Shown in pieces: positions 5,124-5,699 of a stretch of 5,699 bases of DNA. Each line of letters begins with the position of its first letter. Within the stretch, counting starts at the first letter, position 1. The stretch covers positions 1-5,699 of the forward strand of contig JADFGH010000169.1 of the NCBI GenBank assembly GCA_022567775.1. The letters run 5' to 3'. Below the pieces are notes generated by a model. That model ran no database searches. It was not told where the DNA came from and saw nothing but the letters and a program-made list of their open reading frames with translations. Origin of the DNA: Pseudomonadota bacterium (GTDB taxonomy: Bacteria > Pseudomonadota > Gammaproteobacteria > Steroidobacterales > Woeseiaceae). Position numbers and translations under genes: made by a program.

Positions 5124-5699
5124 ATGTTCCGCATATTCAGAAGAATCAGGAGTGACGTTTTGTCCGAACGGCAGACACGAAAATACCTTTTCTATTCCTT
5201 CGGTGAACTCTTGCTTGTAGTGATCGGTATTCTTATCGCGCTACAGATCAATAACTGGAACGAGGACCGGATTGAACAAAAAGAGATAACAGAATTTGCC
5301 CACGCACTGATCAAGGATCTGGAACGGGATGTGATCATGGTTGAACAAATCGTGGCCCAAATGGAGTATTTACGAAAAAAGATCGATGACCTGGCCACCT
5401 ATACGCAAGGAAAATCGATCGAAGAGATTAGGAATATCGATTTGTTCTACTTCATGCGCATCCCGTATTACCGCCCATATGCGTGGAATCGAACCGCGAT
5501 GGAACAGATTAAAAGCTCGGGGGCGTTGCGGCAAATGGAGAACAAGCTGCTGGCGGAGAAAATCTCGGCGTACGATGCAGCTACTCGTCATCTTGATGAA
5601 GACTTTGCGCACGATCGACGGATCGGGAGCAATGCCACTGCGCTCGCATACCGGGTGGTCGATAGCAACTACCGGAACCTCGATAAAGTAGTGCAGGTC
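5124..5699 (+). CDS. DUF6090-type single-pass membrane protein, N-terminal part (partial at 3' edge)
   Basis: The frame is open to the last base, giving 192 residues without a stop. The N-terminus MFRIFRRIRSDVLSERQTRKYLFYSFGE is short, basic and amphipathic. It is followed by one transmembrane helix at about 27-41 (GELLLVVIGILIALQ) and then INNWNEDR. This GE(I/L)-VVIGILIAL-INNWNE pattern is the hallmark I associate with DUF6090 proteins. The rest is largely helical and charged, with a likely coiled-coil region after residue 50 (EQKEITEFAHALIKDLERDV) and a YYRPYAWNRTAMEQIKSSGALR segment at about 115-136. Function is unknown. I prefer the ATG at 5124 because it reproduces the family N-terminus, although it has no ribosome-binding site; an in-frame TTG at 5160 has a good one. 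It is separated from lpdA by the REP-like element and probably has its own promoter. Confidence 0.82.
   Translation, partial: MFRIFRRIRSDVLSERQTRKYLFYSFGELLLVVIGILIALQINNWNEDRIEQKEITEFAHALIKDLERDVIMVEQIVAQMEYLRKKIDDLATYTQGKSIEEIRNIDLFYFMRIPYYRPYAWNRTAMEQIKSSGALRQMENKLLAEKISAYDAATRHLDEDFAHDRRIGSNATALAYRVVDSNYRNLDKVVQV
5147..5152 (+). promoter_or_regulatory. CAGGAG ribosome-binding site for an alternative internal TTG start
   Basis: CAGGAG lies seven bases before an in-frame TTG (5160-5162, codon 13 of the DUF6090-type gene). Starting there would remove the first 12 residues but keep the transmembrane helix. No comparable site precedes the ATG at 5124. The motif also encodes conserved-looking residues (I-R-S), so it may be coincidental. 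Confidence 0.4.

Noticed and set aside
1..5699. tRNA, rRNA, CRISPR array, transposase or integrase.
   Set aside because: No cloverleaf, spaced repeat array or recombinase motif was seen on either strand.

Overview
The window looks like part of a gammaproteobacterial chromosome. SucA, SucB and LpdA match the enterobacterial/pseudomonad 2-oxoglutarate dehydrogenase components as I know them. The signal peptides, the lipobox and the GTAG-headed REP-like hairpin fit the same group. The DUF6090-type membrane protein at the right edge is familiar from Bacteroidetes and from some marine or sediment gammaproteobacteria. A lineage near Woeseiales or Steroidobacterales is therefore a guess, not a demonstration.

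Layout: (1) 1-1131 (+), the C-terminal 376 residues of the E1 subunit (sucA), whose start lies outside the window. (2) 1128-2327 (+), the complete E2 subunit (sucB), joined to sucA by an ATGA overlap. (3) 2361-3059 (-), a small DUF3313-like lipoprotein gene convergent with sucB. (4) 3060-3636, 577 bases with little coding content: a putative lipoprotein promoter and operator-like palindrome, a 32-codon secreted ORF that looks like a truncated gene start, and a degenerate second copy of the sucB 3' end. (5) 3637-5064 (+), the complete E3 subunit (lpdA). (6) 5061-5097, a REP-like hairpin whose GTAG head supplies the lpdA stop codon. (7) 5124-5699 (+), the N-terminal 192 residues of a DUF6090-type single-pass membrane protein, cut by the window edge.

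SucA, SucB and LpdA together form the 2-oxoglutarate dehydrogenase complex of the TCA cycle: E1 decarboxylates 2-oxoglutarate, E2 carries the succinyl group on its lipoyl arm to CoA, and E3 reoxidises the lipoyl group with NAD+. All catalytic signatures visible here are intact.

The most interesting point is the sucB-lpdA junction. The last 48 bases of sucB plus the following Shine-Dalgarno leader (2280-2349) recur without gaps exactly 1289 bases downstream (3569-3638, 54 of 70 identical by my count), directly in front of the lpdA ATG. The simplest reading is that sucB and lpdA were once adjacent. About 1.3 kb carrying the reverse-strand lipoprotein gene and a broken gene start then separated them, leaving a decayed sucB tail and the original ribosome-binding leader next to lpdA. 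I found no integrase, transposase, RNA gene or CRISPR array, and no clearly new multi-gene system.
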